From: Rutpela maculata
Taxonomy: Eukaryota; Arthropoda; Insecta; Coleoptera; Cerambycidae
Assembly: GCA_936432065.2 (NCBI GenBank)
Contig: OW386285.2
Span: forward strand, 27,459,920 to 27,523,919
Direction of reading: 5' to 3'
Length of the DNA: 64,000 bases
Below, piece after piece: positions 22,610 to 33,555 of the stretch; the first letter of the stretch is position 1; every line of letters starts with the position of its first letter. Both the position numbers and the translations under genes were made by a program. The notes beneath the pieces are model-generated. The model made no database searches. It was not told where the DNA came from and saw nothing but the letters and a program-made list of their open reading frames with translations.

Positions 22610-24407
22610 AATAATAATAATAATGTCTTTATTCAAAACAAATACAATACTTATCAAAAAATATTTGTATTCGCAGAATGGGCGAAGTTCAGTTCAGTAA
22701 GCCAACCGGCTTACCGTCTGCTCTTACACTTAACCCGTAAATATGAATTACAAAATAAACAATATAAATTACCTATTTTAACAATATGAGTTCAATTTAA
22801 ACAATATAATCATAAAAACATTATTTATATCACTGAGAAAAAAAATACAATAATAAGGCATTGCAAAATAACAAAAAAGAAAAGAAAAAGAGAAAAAGTT
22901 ACTTTAGAAAACTTGCGGTCATTTTGCAATGTGACAAGTGCTTATGACAGAAGTTTGTCTCCGCTTAAGGCCATTATGGCTAACAGTTTAATACTTTAGT
23001 CGTATATCTGTGTATTTAACAAAATTTTGCGTAGTTCCAACTTGAAGAAGGAATCATTTTTTTCAATTTGCAAATGTGGAGGGAGATTGTTATAGATTTT
23101 AAAAATATTATAAGTGAAGCTCCTTTTAAAAAGAGAAGACCTGTACTTTGGAGTTGTGATCAGATTTTTATTCCTTATATTTAAATTGTGAGCGTCGCCT
23201 CGGAATATTATTTTTTTATAAAGATAGGAAGGTTGTTTGGATTTAATGACTTTATTAAATAGACAAGTCAAATGGAGAGAAAATCTATTAGTCATGTTAA
23301 GCCAGTTACAGTCCTTTAATTTATGTGATATATGTTGGAACTTTCGGATGCCAAAAATGTATCTCAAGCATGAGTTTTGTACCTGCAAAGTGATAGAATC
23401 AATGCATGGCGAGAAAACTTGAGAGCAATAATTAAAATTTGACAATACTAGGGTCTCACATAAAAGAATCTTTAATTTTTTGTTTAGGTATGAGCGATGG
23501 GGATATAACAATTTTAGCTTTAAATAGGCTTGCTGTAGACACTTAGCTCAGCTATGGTACTAAGATCGGAATTAATTGTGTGTACTGCCTCGTGAATCTG
23601 AGAAGCAGAAAAGCTATAAATTAACTGAAGGTCGTCCGCATACATGTGTGCTTTACAATATTTTATATAGTGAATAAAGACACTTGTATATAAGGTAAAC
23701 AGCAAGGGGCCCAATATTGAGCCTTGCGGTACACCAACGGCAACGGGCAATGGTTTTGATGTAACTCCGCCAAGCTTTACTCTCTGTGATCGATCTGTAA
23801 GGTAACTTTTTATTAAATTAATGGCATCTACCCCGAAACCTATATAGTGCAGAATGGCAAAAAGAACATTGTGGTTCAAGGTGTCAAAGGCTTTCGAGAA
23901 GTCTAACAAAACCAAGGCTGTCATTAATCCTTTATCACTTGACTCCAGAATGTCATCAGTCACCTGCAACAGAGCTGTGGTACAGCTATATCCTGACCTG
24001 AAACCTGATTGGATATCTGGTAAAATATTATTAACAGTAATAAATTCTCTTAATTGTGTGTTCAAGATTTTTTCAAATAATCTCGACAACGTCGGTAGTA
24101 TACTGATCGGTCTTAGGTGTTTGAGTTTGGAGGGATCACTAATTTTTAGAAGAGGTATAACTAAGGCTTGCTTCCATTTATCAGGAAAATATTGCTCCAA
24201 TATACAGCTGTTTATAATATGAGTTAAATATTTAGTTATATGTGGATAGCATAATTTGATAATGTGGATATTTATTAGATCATGCCCAGTAGCCATAGTA
24301 GCCGATGATTTGATTTCATTTAATGTTTCAGCTGACTCAGATGTCACTATCAACACTTTTAACCCTAATCTGTTCATTGTTACCGTTTTCGAGATAAATG
24401 TCTGCAA
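22610..24407 (-). mobile_element. 5'-truncated, internally deleted non-LTR retrotransposon
   Basis: On the minus strand a reverse-transcriptase region is followed by a C-terminal region, a short 3'UTR, an AATAAA signal (complement at 22628-22633) and an (ATT)n tail at 22610-22625. The simple-repeat tail is typical of CR1/Jockey-group LINEs. The tail abuts the left arm of a foldback element, so insertion followed the foldback. No endonuclease domain is present. Confidence 0.85.
22996..24407 (-). pseudogene. LINE reverse transcriptase, broken
   Basis: Two minus-strand frames, 24407-23520 and 23511-22996, are parts of one protein. The first holds the palm and fingers: KWKQALVIPLLK and LRPISILPTLSRLFEKIL, motif A LVLLDFSKAFDTLNH, motif B VGVPQGSILGPLLF, and motif C HMYADDLQL. 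The second begins at LYPHRSYLNKKLKILLCET and runs to the usual C-terminal end of such proteins (NLPPHLQ...FKLELRKILL). The segment between motif C and the thumb that normally holds about 70-80 residues is missing, so an internal deletion joins the parts. The catalytic YADD is intact but the protein cannot be made whole. Confidence 0.85.
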
Positions 24408-24830
24408 ATTATAATATTATTTTTTTTTCAGTTTATTTTATTTTTTGTTGTGTTAATAATATAAAGTTATATTATACGCCTTACAATAATTGTCAAAGTT
24501 ATTTCCTCTAAATGATTTACCGATATATGAATTTCCATCTTTTCTTAATTTTGGACTCATTTATCTGGAAAATTGTAACTCCTATCAAAATATTGTATAG
24601 GAACAAAATTTTATAAAATTTTATGCACGTTGTTTTTTGTGAAAAAAGTTTTTCTCCATCTTTTTTAGTTTTTGTGTTAAATGACAAAAACAAAATTGGC
24701 AACAGTTTTTTTATAACATATGGCCGCCATTTTGAAAGTATTTTTTTGGGGGGGGGGCACGTCTAAATAAAATTGTTCCTTAGTCTTTAATCATTATGAA
24801 AAACATTGTCCCCAAGGATCGAGGGGGGAG

Positions 24831-25440
24831 AGGCACGTGCAGCTAGGGAGGGCTGCCCGACTAATAGACTATATACAAATAAAAGTTACGTCACAAACCA
24901 GTAGGCGACTGAGAAGAAAAATAAAAAAAAAAATAAAAGAGCTGGTAATGAAAGTAATTAGTGACGAACATATACTTAATTTTATTTTTTATTGTCTGGT
25001 ATAAAAGACCCAGCAAACATTAGCACGTATAATATACGTAAAATATACGTTCCAATGGTTAAAAATGGTTTTGTTATAATCATTATACGTTTATGATATA
25101 TCACATTATGATTTTGCGTTTTTATTATCTAATAAATTTCCACTAAAGGTAGAAAATGTTGATTTAAAAGTCGTGTTTTAAATAAACTGTCAATATAGGT
25201 ATGTCATATACGTTAAATCAACATTTAGCAAAGACTTCATATTTGCGGTATTTATTAATTATTTGTATAAAGTATGTTGGTCATAAATCACTAATAAACG
25301 TATTTCTTTTACTTTTATTTTGGTAATATCATTAATCCAAATATTACTCCAAGTTCTAATCTTTGGTATAAAGTAATTAACTATAATAGTCTAATAAACT
25401 TAATGGTTTAACAAGTAAAATTAAAAATTTTAAAAAACCC
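24831..25440. other. No gene seen
   Basis: AT-rich; the segment 25030-25310 repeats TATACGT-like words but no clear unit. Confidence 0.35.
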
Positions 25441-25775
25441 CGATCAATGTATCTAATCGTACCAGTTTCATATGACCGAATCAAAATGAGGCCTAAATCA
25501 TGTCCGGCTACCATAATTGTCTGCACATTTTCAATTTTACTTCAATCGGACAATTTCTAGAGAAGTTCAACATGACGAATTCAAGATGGCGACCAAACAT
25601 CAAAATCTAATATGGCCTAAAACCTTCTCGACAAAATACTCTTTCAAATAAAAAAAAACTCATCAAAATCGGATCACCGTTGAAGAGATATGAAGCCACA
25701 GATAGACAAACAAACAGACATACAAACATACGAGTCAAACTTATAACACCACTCTTTTTGGGTCTGGGGTTAAAA
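25441..25775. repeat. Probable dispersed repeat with ACAGACAT tract
   Basis: The text ATCAAAATCGGATCACCG, then GAAGAGATATGAAGCCACAG, ACAAACAAACAGACATAC and CTCTTTTTGGGTCTGGGG is the layout of common insect interspersed repeats. No second copy in the window at close identity, so the call rests on style. Confidence 0.35.
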
Positions 25776-25882
25776 ATGATTTTAGTAGGTAATAACTAGA
25801 GTAGAAATTATACTCTTCGCCGGTGTGTTGAACTTTTTATATAAACAATATAAATACTTTTTATATGAACAATATAAGCCCC

Positions 25883-26150
25883 TTTTTGGTCACCGATCAT
25901 AGAAGAAAATAGAAGATTCATTGGTAGGTATAACATACATTTTTTAAATGACATAAAATACATAAAAGCCTGAGGCGTTTAACTTAGATAGTTGAGTACT
26001 ATGGAATTAGATATCGTATTTGATTACTTTTGTCTCCAATGAAAAGAAGTCGTAATGCCTCAAGCTTTTATATATTTGCCATTTAAAAAATGTGTGTTAT
26101 ATCTACCTACGAATCTTCTATCTTCGCCTATGATCGGTGGCCAAAATTGA
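25883..26150. repeat. Foldback element, about 270 bp
   Basis: TTTTGGTCACCGATCATAG (about 25883) pairs with CCTATGATCGGTGGCCAAAA (about 26131-26150), and pairing continues inward via AGAAGATTCATTGGTAGGTA and CATAAAAGCCTGAGGC to a centre near 26016. No coding frame. Confidence 0.75.
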
Positions 26151-26357
26151 ATTTAAAATTTTGAGTTATTTTTTACTTTTTAGTACGTTAAAAAAAATTT
26201 TTTCTTATTTTTTACCCGATTCCGGAGGATATTGTTTTCGAGGTTATTGTTTGTGGAGCTTGTGGAGTTTGTGGGGCTTATATTATTGTTGAACATAAAA
26301 TACTATTCTAAACACTCGTTAGTATAAAAAAAAATATATATAAAAAAGTTTTAAAAA

Positions 26358-26428
26358 TACCATCCAACCTGTCTGGGATTCGAACACACGACCCTTGGAT
26401 TGCCAGAAAAAACTTTAGTCACTGGACT
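26358..26428 (-). ncRNA. tRNA-like sequence, second copy of the 144-212 family
   Basis: On the minus strand it has CTAAAG-type A-box remnants and a good B box (GTTCGAATCCC). It shares TTGGATTGCCAG, GGATTCGAACAC and the A/T-rich 3' flank with 144-212, supporting a dispersed tRNA-derived SINE. Confidence 0.5.
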
Positions 26429-26894
26429 GTTTAGTCCAATCAGTGGGGGATATTGCCCTGCAAAAGGTGGATTAGTAATGATTTTGATATACGTCGTTTA
26501 AGTCGAGGCCCTGATCCAAAAAACAAGTTTTCGATCTTGGTGGGGGGGCGAGGCGCGAGTTACTATCTTGAATTAAAGGTACAAAAAATTGTTTTTTCAA
26601 AATAATTCAGCGACGCTCAGTACTATCAGAAAAATATTTCAGACAAAGTTGAAGAGGACAAAATTTCCTACACTGTTTGTATACACATTTTTATCGTAAG
26701 TCTGATGTTTAAAAAGAGACAGCGTTAGAAGGATGGAAAGAAATATTTTTTTTTTATTATATAATGTACGTTTACAACATAACATATATTATTTATATTA
26801 TTATAATAAAGATCTACTTGTATTGAAACTAAAAAAATATGAAATTGACGGGATAGTACTACAGTGGTTTACATCATAGGCTTCTCCGTATTAA

Positions 26895-28565
26895 AGCAGG
26901 ACCGTACGCGCGCGGCAGGGAATTGATTTTAACTCCTTCTTCATAAACGTAGCAAGCAATACAATAAATAATCTACGAAATCCAATTTCAACCTTTGAAG
27001 AGTATATTGATAAAGCTAACATAAATATATCGGATATATCTTTTGATTTTAGGGAAGTTACATATAATGAAATGAGAGATGCGATAAACAATCTAAAAAA
27101 TAAACACTGCAAAGACTTTTATGACTTAGATATAATGCTAATTAAATCTTTAAAAGACGTATTAATAATTCCTATGACAAAATTGTTTAATGAATGTATA
27201 AAGGAGGGCATTTATCCTTCATGTTTTAAAATATCTAAAGTAATACCGATCTTTAAGAAAGGCGATAAATCAGATCCTAGCAACTACAGGCCTATAGCGC
27301 TGATTCCAGTAATATCTAAGATATTCGAGTTTCTATTAAAAAAACAATTGTATGACTACCTAGAATATAACAAACTGTTCATTGAATCACAATTTGGCTT
27401 TAGAAAAAACAAAAGTACTATAGGGGCCATAAACAAACTCTGTGAGACGGTAATCAGGGGCTTTGAAGACGGAGACTGTGTAGGGTCAACTTTCTGCGAC
27501 CTCTCCAAGGCCTTTGATTGTGTGTCCCACAAAATCTTGTTTAACAAATTACAATATTATGGAGTTGGTGCCAGTAGTCTGAAATTGCTCACTATGTATC
27601 TAACAAATCGAACCCAAGTAACCTATTATGGTGGTAATTTCTCGGAGGAAAGAATAGTAACCCATGGAGTCCCGCAGGGGTCAATTTTAGGACCTCTGCT
27701 TTTCCTCATTTATATCAATGACATTCGTTCAACCCTCACAGACAGTGCATTAGTATTGTATGCTGACGACACAAATTTTACACACTGCAATATCAATATT
27801 GATCAGTTGAAGTTTTGCATGGATGCCTCTATCTCCAATGTGGAGGATTGGTTTTCAGCTAACCAATTAAGTTTAAATGTAAATAAGACAGAAAAAATGA
27901 TTTTTTCCTTACGCAGAAATGATAAAATAAACAACACAGCATCCGTCAAATTTTTAGGAGTTTTTTTAGACCCCACTCTAAATTTTGAAAGTCATGTTAA
28001 CTATATATCTAACAAATTATGTACAAGTATATTTTTATTGAAAAATCTAATAAAAACGGTGAGTCAACAAGTTTGCATTATGACCTTTCATGCAGTCATA
28101 CAATCAGTTTTAAGTTATGCTATCTTAGTATGGGGACACTCTCCACATGCAAACAGAGTATTTAAACTGCAAAGACGGGCAGTCCGTATAATAGCAAAAC
28201 TAGAATACCGCGCCGACGCTAGAAACGCATATAGTCAACTCAAAATTATGACCCTTCCATGTAGATATATTTTTGAGTGTTTACTATACATAAAAAATAA
28301 TAGTATGTGCTATAATACTTTACAGAACACAGATAGTCATAACACACGGCACAAGGAGGATCTTAGAATTGAATTCCTGCGATTAAATAAATCCTGGAAC
28401 GCAACTCTACATTTGGCCCCAACTTTTTTTAATAAATTACCTTTAAGTGTGAGATTTTTGGAAGGAAACAATTTCAAAAACACAATAAAAAAATTCTTAA
28501 TAAAAAAAGCCTACTACTCCTCTAATGAATTTTTAAATAACAATATCACAATTAATGATTTTTAA
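26895..28565 (+). CDS. LINE ORF2, 5'-truncated but otherwise open
   Basis: The frame is open from 26895 to the stop at 28563-28565; recognisable LINE sequence starts near 26923 (FNSFFINVASNT) and the first methionine is at 27072, giving 497 codons. It holds FKKGDKSDPSNYRPIALIP, motif A FCDLSKAFDCVSHKIL (D143), motif B HGVPQGSILGPLLF, motif C LYADDTNF (YADD at about 230-233), the NVNKTEKMIF and FLGVFLDPTLNFESHV thumb motifs and the C-terminal LQRRAVRIIAKL. All catalytic residues of the reverse transcriptase are present. The endonuclease and ORF1 are missing, so the copy is a typical dead-on-arrival insertion. Group-level assignment (CR1/Jockey clade) is inference from motif wording. Confidence 0.88.
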   Translation, partial: SRTVRARQGIDFNSFFINVASNTINNLRNPISTFEEYIDKANINISDISFDFREVTYNEMRDAINNLKNKHCKDFYDLDIMLIKSLKDVLIIPMTKLFNECIKEGIYPSCFKISKVIPIFKKGDKSDPSNYRPIALIPVISKIFEFLLKKQLYDYLEYNKLFIESQFGFRKNKSTIGAINKLCETVIRGFEDGDCVGSTFCDLSKAFDCVSHKILFNKLQYYGVGASSLKLLTMYLTNRTQVTYYGGNFSEERIVTHGVPQGSILGPLLFLIYINDIRSTLTDSALVLYADDTNFTHCNINIDQLKFCMDASISNVEDWFSANQLSLNVNKTEKMIFSLRRNDKINNTASVKFLGVFLDPTLNFESHVNYISNKLCTSIFLLKNLIKTVSQQVCIMTFHAVIQSVLSYAILVWGHSPHANRVFKLQRRAVRIIAKLEYRADARNAYSQLKIMTLPCRYIFECLLYIKNNSMCYNTLQNTDSHNTRHKEDLRIEFLRLNKSWNATLHLAPTFFNKLPLSVRFLEGNNFKNTIKKFLIKKAYYSSNEFLNNNITINDF

Positions 28566-28764
28566 TATAACAAATTCTTCTCTTTTATCTAGTATATAAG
28601 TTTTAAATCATGATATGAATAAATTTTAATATTGAATTTTATTGTCCAATTTACAATTATTATACTTCTATGTATGTGTTATTTTTTGTTGTATTTGACT
28701 TATGTAAGAAAGTGTAAATTTTCCTGTGCATCAATAAAGGTCTGTCTTGTCTGTCTGTCTGTCT
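26905..28764 (+). mobile_element. 5'-truncated non-LTR retrotransposon with TCTG tail
   Basis: The element includes the open reverse-transcriptase frame, a short 3'UTR, AATAAAG at 28733 and a (TCTG)n tail ending at 28764. The simple-repeat tail differs from the (ATT)n tail of the minus-strand LINE at 22.6 kb, so these are two families. No target duplication was resolved. Confidence 0.85.
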
Positions 28765-28804
28765 GAATGCTACTGTGCTGCTCTCTCAAAGGAAGAGAGA
28801 AACG

Positions 28805-28985
28805 ATTTGAATCAAATTTTACTCAAGTATAGAACAAATTAGGATCTAATTATGGCCAGAAAAACATTCGCCTCTTACAAGTGCAAAGCCATCTACGGTA
28901 CCAATATATGCGGAAAACTTTGTTAATGAAACTTATTCAGAATTGTCCAAAAACCTTAAGGCCAAAATTTAATCAATTAAAAATT
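28805..28985. repeat. Partial copy of the ATTAGGATCTACTTATG MITE family
   Basis: GATTTGAATCAAATTTTACT, then GAACAAATTAGGATCTAATT and AGAATTGTCCAAAAACC match one arm of the 8761-9341 element. The other arm is missing. Confidence 0.75.
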
Positions 28986-30162
28986 TGGTTAAGGACGCCA
29001 GGGTTTAAGAGTATACTCAACACTACTTTACTAAAACAAATCATAATTTTATAAACATTGCATTAGAGGTAACTATTAAGTTATATATCCGGTATTTAGG
29101 CACAGTAAATTGTAAATTTTCAAAATTCTAAATTAGCATTTTATAATCATGATTAATTAATATTTAGTAGAAATATTGATAAACATTTTTTTTAGGCTAT
29201 TGTCTATGTACAAAAAAAGAGGGTTGAAAGGAACTAAAACGTTAAAGGGTTTTTATTGTTTATTATGTTCAATTGACCCCAAGATATGAAAAAACCGCTG
29301 AGTGCTACCATTTAAAGTGGTGCGTTTTTGAGATCGAAGTAAAAAGGTCCACTTTTCATATTTTTGTTTTGCTCGAAAACTATGAATTTTTTCTATAAAC
29401 ACGTCAATAGAAAAGTGTGTAGAGAATTAAATTTCCAATCGAAATGGCACCTTCAGAAGTAAAAATTTTTTTTTTACAAAAATACGTCCAAAAAACAAAA
29501 CAAAAAAAAACGAAAAAATGCAATTTTTTATTTTTTTTAATTTTAGCCTGTAACTATTTTTCGGATACATTTAGGCATAGACATTCCTGCATAACAAAAA
29601 AAAAACTGGCGTTTTACCCGTTAAAATGAGATTTTGTAAACAGTTTTACGATTAATAGTGACCAAGATACAGCGTTTCAAAGTTTGCAACTTTTAACTTT
29701 TTTTGTTAATTTTTACTATTTTTTTTCAAATTTCGCCCTATAACTTTTTTCTGAGTGAATTTAGGTGTAGACATTATTATATTAAAGTGAAATCTGACTT
29801 TACGCCCGTTGAAATGGTGGCTGGTAAAAGTCTCTACGACAAATAGAAACCTAGATACAGCGTTTCGAAGAGTGTTACTTTTATTAACTTTCTTCCAATT
29901 TTTACGTTCTTTTTTAAATTTCGGCCTATAACATATTTGTCAAATACAGATATTGCTACATGGAATGTACTCGCAGCATTCTTGTTTAAATGGTCTGCAA
30001 TAGAAGTTTATGTGATCAATAGTAACCAAGATACAGTCTAGATATAGTAGATTATTGTACTTAAAAAATAACTTTTTACATTTTTCCACTTCTGAACTTT
30101 ATTATATCACGTGTTGTTTTTTTTTGTTCAAATAACTTAGATTAATAACTTACATTATGAAA

Positions 30163-30411
30163 TTATTCAAATGCTGGATTTAACATATTTTCAAAGTCAA
30201 AGTCGATTTCTTCATCGGCATCTATGTAAACATCGTCTTCCGTTATTTGAGGTACATCAGCGTTTTCACAGTTCATTCCCATACATTCTGTGCAAAAACT
30301 GGAGCAATTCATTCCCAATTTCCTGCAATCACAGTTTCCTCTGCATCCTTTGGTGCATTTACAGGCTATTTTTTCCAGCAAGACTTGTGGTGTGGGAGGT
30401 TTATTTGTCAA
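30163..30411 (-). pseudogene. Duplicate of the CXC-domain C-terminus, in the left inverted repeat
   Basis: An 82-codon minus-strand frame almost identical to the last 82 codons of the plus-strand gene at 31064-31312; it differs at only a few residues (for example CTECMGMNCEN instead of CKECMGMNCKN). It contains the nine-cysteine CXC block and the acidic tail. It is the left-arm image of the gene's 3' end, not an independent gene. If transcribed from the left arm it would give a free CXC peptide, which is speculation. Confidence 0.8.
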
Positions 30412-30498
30412 AATTGGTACTAGTCCATTTTCTGAACTTTTCCTTTATTTTTAAATTTCGGCCTATAACTTATTTGTCAAATGCTTTAAGTACAAATA

Positions 30499-31312
30499 TT
30501 GCTAAATGTTGTTATAGTTGGTCAAGATGTCGATCTCCTTATTATCCTATCATTATTACCAGAAGAAAATGAAAATATATATTTTTTTAAACCTAGTATA
30601 GGAAATGTAACTGCCAAATTATATAACCATAATAGTTTCAAATTTAATCATCTACAAAAATACTTTGGCTTCGTCCATGTATTCAGTGGCTGTGATACAA
30701 CCTCTTCCTTTTTTGGTATTGGTAAAAAGAAATTCTTGAATTTCATTAATAAGAATATTTTGCTTTTGGAAAAGTATTTAAATGAATTTTTGTGTGAAAA
30801 TGCAAGTCCAGCAGCCATCGGTTCTGCTTCTGAATGTATTGTAACATTACTATACGGTATGAAAATTGATGGCCTGTCGTTATAAGTTATTTCAGAAGTA
30901 CTCAACAGGTGCGAAATTCTCATTGTCCCGATTGCCTCCAACAACTGATGCTGCTAAACATCATGGTTTAAGAACTTACTTGCAAATGCAACATTGGAAA
31001 GGAAATATTGTAAATCCTCTCATCTGGGGTTGGAAAAGTTCAGACAATGGACTAGTACCAATTTTGACAAATAAACCTCCCACACCACAAGTTTTGCTGG
31101 AAAAAATAGCCTGTAAATGCACCAAAGGATGCAGAGGAAACTGTGATTGCAGGAAGTTGGGAATGAATTGCTCCAGTTTTTGCAAAGAATGTATGGGAAT
31201 GAACTGTAAAAACGCTGATGTACCTCAAATAACGGAAGACGATGTTTACATAGATGCCGATGAAGAAATCGACTTTGATTTTGAAAATATGTTAAATCCA
31301 GCATTTGAATAA
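30499..31312 (+). pseudogene. PIN/FEN1-like nuclease with CXC domain, N-terminally truncated, one frameshift
   Basis: Two overlapping frames, 30499-30885 and 30866-31312, join by a single frameshift near 30880 to one protein. The first part has VVIVGQDVDLLIIL (D10 and D12) and FSGCDTTSSFFGIGKKKF (D66), which resemble the acidic motifs and the helix-turn-helix glycine loop of FEN1/XPG-type PIN nucleases. The second has LSRLPPTTDAAKHHGLRTYL, WGW, then a cysteine block at residues 83-114 of that frame with spacing C-x-C-x3-C-x3-C-x-C-x6-C-x3-C-x2-C-x4-C, close to the Tesmin/TSO1 CXC domain, and an acidic tail ending FENMLNPAFE. The upstream part (seen in the 49-kb copy as NKENFISMLAKQL...DADRDIIQTA) is missing. 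Related proteins occur unannotated in many invertebrates as far as I recall. The nuclease assignment is inference. Confidence 0.7.
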
Positions 31313-32250
31313 TTTCATAATGTAAGATATTAATCTAAGTTATTTGAACAAAAAAAAACACGTGATATAATAAAGTTCAGAAGTGGAAAAATGTAAAAAG
31401 TTATTTTTTAAGTACAATAATCTACTATATCTAGACTGTATCTTGGTTACTATTGATCACATAAACTTCTATTGCAGACCATTTAAACAAGAATGCTGCG
31501 AGTACATTCCATTCCATATCTGTATTTGACAAATATAAAAAAGAACGTAAAAATTGGAAGAAAGTTAATAAAAGTAATTTTACTCTTCGAAATGCTGTAT
31601 CTAGGTTTCTATTGTCGTAGAGACTTTTACCAGCCACCATTTCAACGGGCGTAAAGTCAGATTTCACTTTAATATAATAATGTCTACACCTAAATTCACT
31701 CAGAAAAAAGTTACAGGACGAAATTTGAAAAAAAATAGTAAAAATTAGCAAAAAAAGTTAAAAGTTGCAAATTTTGAAACGCTATATCTCGGTCACTATT
31801 AATCGTAAAACTGTTTACAAAATCTCATTTCAACGGGTAAAACGCCAGCTTTTTTTGTTATGCAGCAATGTCTATGCCTAAATGTACCCGGAAAATAGTT
31901 ACAGGCTAAAATAAAAAAAAAAATAAAAAATTGCATTTTTTCGCTTTTTTTGTTTTGTTTTTTGGGCGTATTTTTGTAAAAAAAAAAAATTTGACTTCTG
32001 AAGGTGCCATTTCGATTGGAAATTTAATTCTCTACACACTTTTCTATTGACGTGTTTATAGAAAAAATTCATAGTTTTCGAGCAAAAAAAAATATGAAAA
32101 GTGGGCCTTTTTATTTCGATCTCAAAAACGCACCACTTTAAATGGTAGCACTCCGCGGTTTTTTCATATCTTGGGGTCAATTGAACATAAGAAACAATAA
32201 AAACCCTTTAACGTTTTAGTTCCTTTCTACAGTACATGGACAATAGACTA

Positions 32251-33555
32251 TTTTATATACTTATTGTTATAATTAGAATACTATTAATATTACTTTCATT
32301 TTTAGTATTTAGCTGCATTTGCAGTAAATAGCTGCTTTATAAACTTAATGTTAGTGACAAAAAGGTATCCCCTTTTTTCGTGTTATGTTAGATGTGAAAT
32401 TGCAAAATGACGCGCGCAATCAAGTTTTATCCAAAACTTTAGCGTGGGGTTACCTGCTATTTACATCCAATATGTTCAGTTACATTTTCGTATAAAGTAT
32501 GCTGTTTTTTTATGTATCTTGAATGTAAATAAATTATTATTATTATGTATACTTTATTTTTTTTAATTTTTAAAGTTTTGTAATTGTTCTAAGTTTAATC
32601 TACATTGTTTTCTAAATAGCAATTTTTGTACACACTACTTATTGTAAATTTTGTCCTTTAATATGAATTTCTTTTGGGCATATAAATAACAAATAAATTA
32701 ATAATTATTAATAATGAAGCGAATTGTTATTTGAGGAACACTCCTGTACTAGTAATAAGTTTAAAATATAATCATAACAATAAAATATTCTTTCAGCGTC
32801 TTTCACATTCATTCCGTAATTCAATACTAATCCGAGAGCGATACAAAAGTATTGAAAACATGTATATATAGGCCAATTTAGATCAGATATACCATAGTGT
32901 ATCATTTATTATCTCGATCACAATCTGTAGATCACCTGCTCGTACCATATGGAACGAAACTGCGCCCTTAGTATTGAATCGAATGGACAGCATATAGCAC
33001 CAAATCACCCAAAATGGGTCGGCCTGAAACGGCAAATTAAGCTGTTTAGCAATAACGTATGCCAGTTAGATTCATGTATTGTGACGGGCCCTATGATTGA
33101 CCACTGAGGCGTGTTGGGCCGCAAAACACCTAATAGACCAGGAGCGCATCAACCACTAATAGGCAGGTTCATATTTTTTTTATTTTGTTGCAAAGTAGGA
33201 CTGTTCGATTCATACATTAAGCAAAATGCTAGGAAGAAAGTGGTGTTTTATACTAAAATATACTAATATATCCGCTAAATCTATTTAAAATTGTTCCAAT
33301 AGCCCTGAAAAGAAGAGAAAAGTGGTTTGCAGCAGCTCGAAGAAATGTTAAAGAAGTATGGCCTACATCGGCCGCGTATTTTTTATTAATCGCATTGGTA
33401 ATGCTAGAATATAATGATATAAAACAAGTAATAAACCTCATTCGATATTTTCAACTTTTATGTCTCTATGCTGTAATCAGTACAGAAATGGTTCATACAC
33501 TTGACACTGCAATGAAAATCACATGTGCGGTAAAAAATCTGCAACAATTAATCAG
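32251..33555. other. No gene seen; possible repeat tail at 32510-32547
   Basis: GTAAATAAATTATTATTATT near 32525 resembles a LINE or SINE 3' tail. At 33125-33165 the phrase ACCTAATAGACCAGGAGCGC has a partner in inverted form near 42610-42630. No coding frame is convincing. Confidence 0.35.

Larger units (their letters stand above)
22351..24830. mobile_element. Foldback element interrupted by a LINE
   Basis: The left arm at about 22351-22609 (CCTTAGGGACAATGTTTTTC ... CCAGATAAAT) pairs with the right arm at about 24553-24830 (ATTTATCTGG ... GAAAAACATTGTCCCCAAGG), with moderate divergence. The LINE fragment at 22610-24407 starts exactly where the left arm ends. The remaining 24408-24552 is presumably the original loop. 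No transposase was found. Confidence 0.75.
29193..32250 (+). mobile_element. Transposon with 1.2-kb inverted repeats encoding a nuclease-like/CXC protein
   Basis: The left arm 29193-30428 and right arm 31047-32250 are inverted copies of each other at high identity and make up about four fifths of the element. The ends read TAGGCTATTGTC and the near-complement GACAATAGACTA. The loop of about 620 bp holds the unique part of a gene whose 3' end, including the CXC domain, lies in the right arm; the same 3' end is therefore repeated in the left arm on the other strand. A roughly 55-bp piece of arm sequence (AAATTTCGGCCTATAACTTA, near 30455) is repeated at the inner edge of the loop, just where the N-terminal part of the gene should be, so this copy has lost its gene start by a rearrangement. 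Flanking T runs prevent a firm target duplication. Confidence 0.8.

Noticed and set aside
23854..24222. 122-codon plus-strand frame
   Set aside because: It is antisense to the LINE reverse transcriptase, whose motifs are clear on the minus strand.
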